Part shown: positions 62,778-64,000 of the stretch, piece by piece
Numbering within the stretch: the stretch's first letter is position 1
Layout of the letters: the number at the start of each line of letters is the position of its first letter
Source: Vanilla planifolia
Lineage: Eukaryota > Streptophyta > Magnoliopsida > Asparagales > Orchidaceae
Direction: 5' to 3'
Assembly: GCA_023846275.1 (NCBI GenBank)
Contig: CM043870.1
Coordinates: 8,875,527-8,939,526, forward strand
DNA: 64,000 nt
Program-made: the position numbers and the translations under genes
The notes under the pieces: generated by a model
Database searches by the model: none
What the model saw: the letters and a program-made list of their open reading frames with translations, nothing else
What the model was told of the DNA's origin: nothing

Positions 62778-64000
62778 TCATGCCCCTCAAGCATAAATTA
62801 AAAACCCCAATAAATGTGACCATAATATCAATATATTAGGTAAAACTAAAGTTAGGTATTAAAAAATTGACACTAAAAAAACTAAACAAAAGTGACAAAA
62901 AATAACATTCCAATGCTTGCATCAATACAGCTAAGAGGAATAACATCACACAAAATATAGCTACTATAATATATGAAAATATGAAATTAGGTATTGATAA
63001 AATATTTTGAAAAAAATGAAGTTTGATTATACTCATGTATAATATCTATCACTTCAACACCTACAAATACAACAAGCTCTTATTCTAAGGTCCTGAACAA
63101 TCATCTAAAGTTCCTAGACTCTATGAGTGTCAACATCCTCACTTGTAATATAAGTAGGGACTGAGCATGAAATGCTCAATAGAAAAACTACAAGCTATAT
63201 AAAAAAAAGATATAAAAAGGAAATAATATAATTGATAAAAAAAATAAGATAATTAATAGAACTATGCATGTCAATTTGTAATAAGAAAGCATATCAATAC
63301 ATCTATGTCTATATGCATTTAGCTCATATTTATCCATAATCATCATATTATGCTCATATGTCATATTTCTTTTCTTTTTATATTTAATTTTATTTAGTAT
63401 TTATTGTTTTTTTGTCTTTTTCTATTTTAGTTCTCTTTTGAGCTTGGCTTTCATTCTATGACCTCTGTCCCAACCACATCATATATCATCATCACTAAGT
63501 TTTTGCCTCTGACGTGCTAAGGTCATACCATAACACCATGGGGTGAAGTACCTTATCACACGGCCTCACCACTACTAACATCTAATTTTGATAAGGAACA
63601 AAGACTCTGACAAGCTAAGGCCCCAACTTTGAATGTCACACCAAGGGTGAACTAATCATTACTCAACCATTACACTTACCAACATCTTATGTTGATAAAG
63701 AACTAGACATCTAACATATCAAAGTTCCATCTTTGAGCACCCATGACATAATCAAATAGCTATCACCCTCAATAGCCAACATCCTATGCTGACAATGGTC
63801 GATGTCACTGACATGTTAGAGCCCTATCTTTGAATACCCATGACATCATCAAGGAACCATTATCCCCCTACCCCATAACCAACATCCTATGTTAATAGAG
63901 GAATAAAACAATGAACATGTCAAAGTCTAATCTCTGAGTATCTACAACACTAAAGAGTGAAGTATATCATCATCACTTAGCTGAAACCATAATCATACCA
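62778..64000 (-). mobile_element. inverted partial copy of the 3.2 kb gypsy LTR, cut by the window end
   Basis: Its reverse complement follows the 3' half of the LTRs at 44,531 and 52,393. CTCTATGAGTGTCAA near 63,120 corresponds to the complement of GACACTCATAGAATTAG near 55,205. The tandem units of 46,620-47,000 reappear, inverted, from about 63,440. The left edge TGTCATGCCCC may be the LTR end or the start of another element. Confidence 0.72.

Overview
This is plant nuclear DNA, most likely from a dicot. It is very AT-rich, its one clear host gene has seven exons separated by GT-AG introns and matches a plant organellar pseudouridine synthase, and nearly everything else is plant-type LTR retrotransposon and LINE debris. 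I cannot name the species. No prokaryotic gene, CRISPR array, rRNA or convincing tRNA was seen.

Layout. 1-5,630: a decayed plus-strand L1-type LINE. 5,631-6,367: intron-like spacer. 6,368-9,735: the 3' seven exons of a RluA-family RNA pseudouridine synthase (PUS6-like, chloroplastic type); its N-terminal exons are not recognisable here. 10,830-13,150: a long copia-type LTR built largely of tandem subrepeats. 13,640-18,560: a tandem array of about 180 bp units, split by a minus-strand Ty3/gypsy element at 14,020-18,165. 20,330-21,200: gag and pol fragments of copia elements in opposite orientations. About 21,200-23,046: another copia-type LTR. 26,150-28,320: a minus-strand LINE fragment. 28,340-33,610: the 3' end and LTR of a copia element, split by a GC-rich solo LTR (28,955-32,043) that has an exact 5-bp target duplication. 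33,795-35,975: another LTR copy. 35,979-43,589: a copia-type element with both LTRs, a gag region and no visible pol. 44,531-55,560: an 11 kb Ty3/gypsy element with LTRs of about 3.2 kb, inserted into an older repeat seen on both sides. 57,458-62,777: further LTR-like sequence. 62,778-64,000: an inverted partial copy of the 3.2 kb LTR family.

Only the pseudouridine synthase looks like a working host gene. Its visible part keeps one reading frame across all six introns and retains the catalytic HQLD motif. The region has grown by repeated nested insertion: at least three insertion events can be read from the order of the pieces, and the GC-rich solo LTR looks youngest.

I found no convincing new biological system. 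The best leads are these: several unrelated LTR families all carry arrays of a TATGATCATA-like palindromic motif; the solo LTR has ordered promoter repeats with telo-box motifs; the 3.2 kb LTR lies in inverted orientation to a second copy 7 kb away; and the last intron of the pseudouridine synthase gene contains a duplicated splice-acceptor region.
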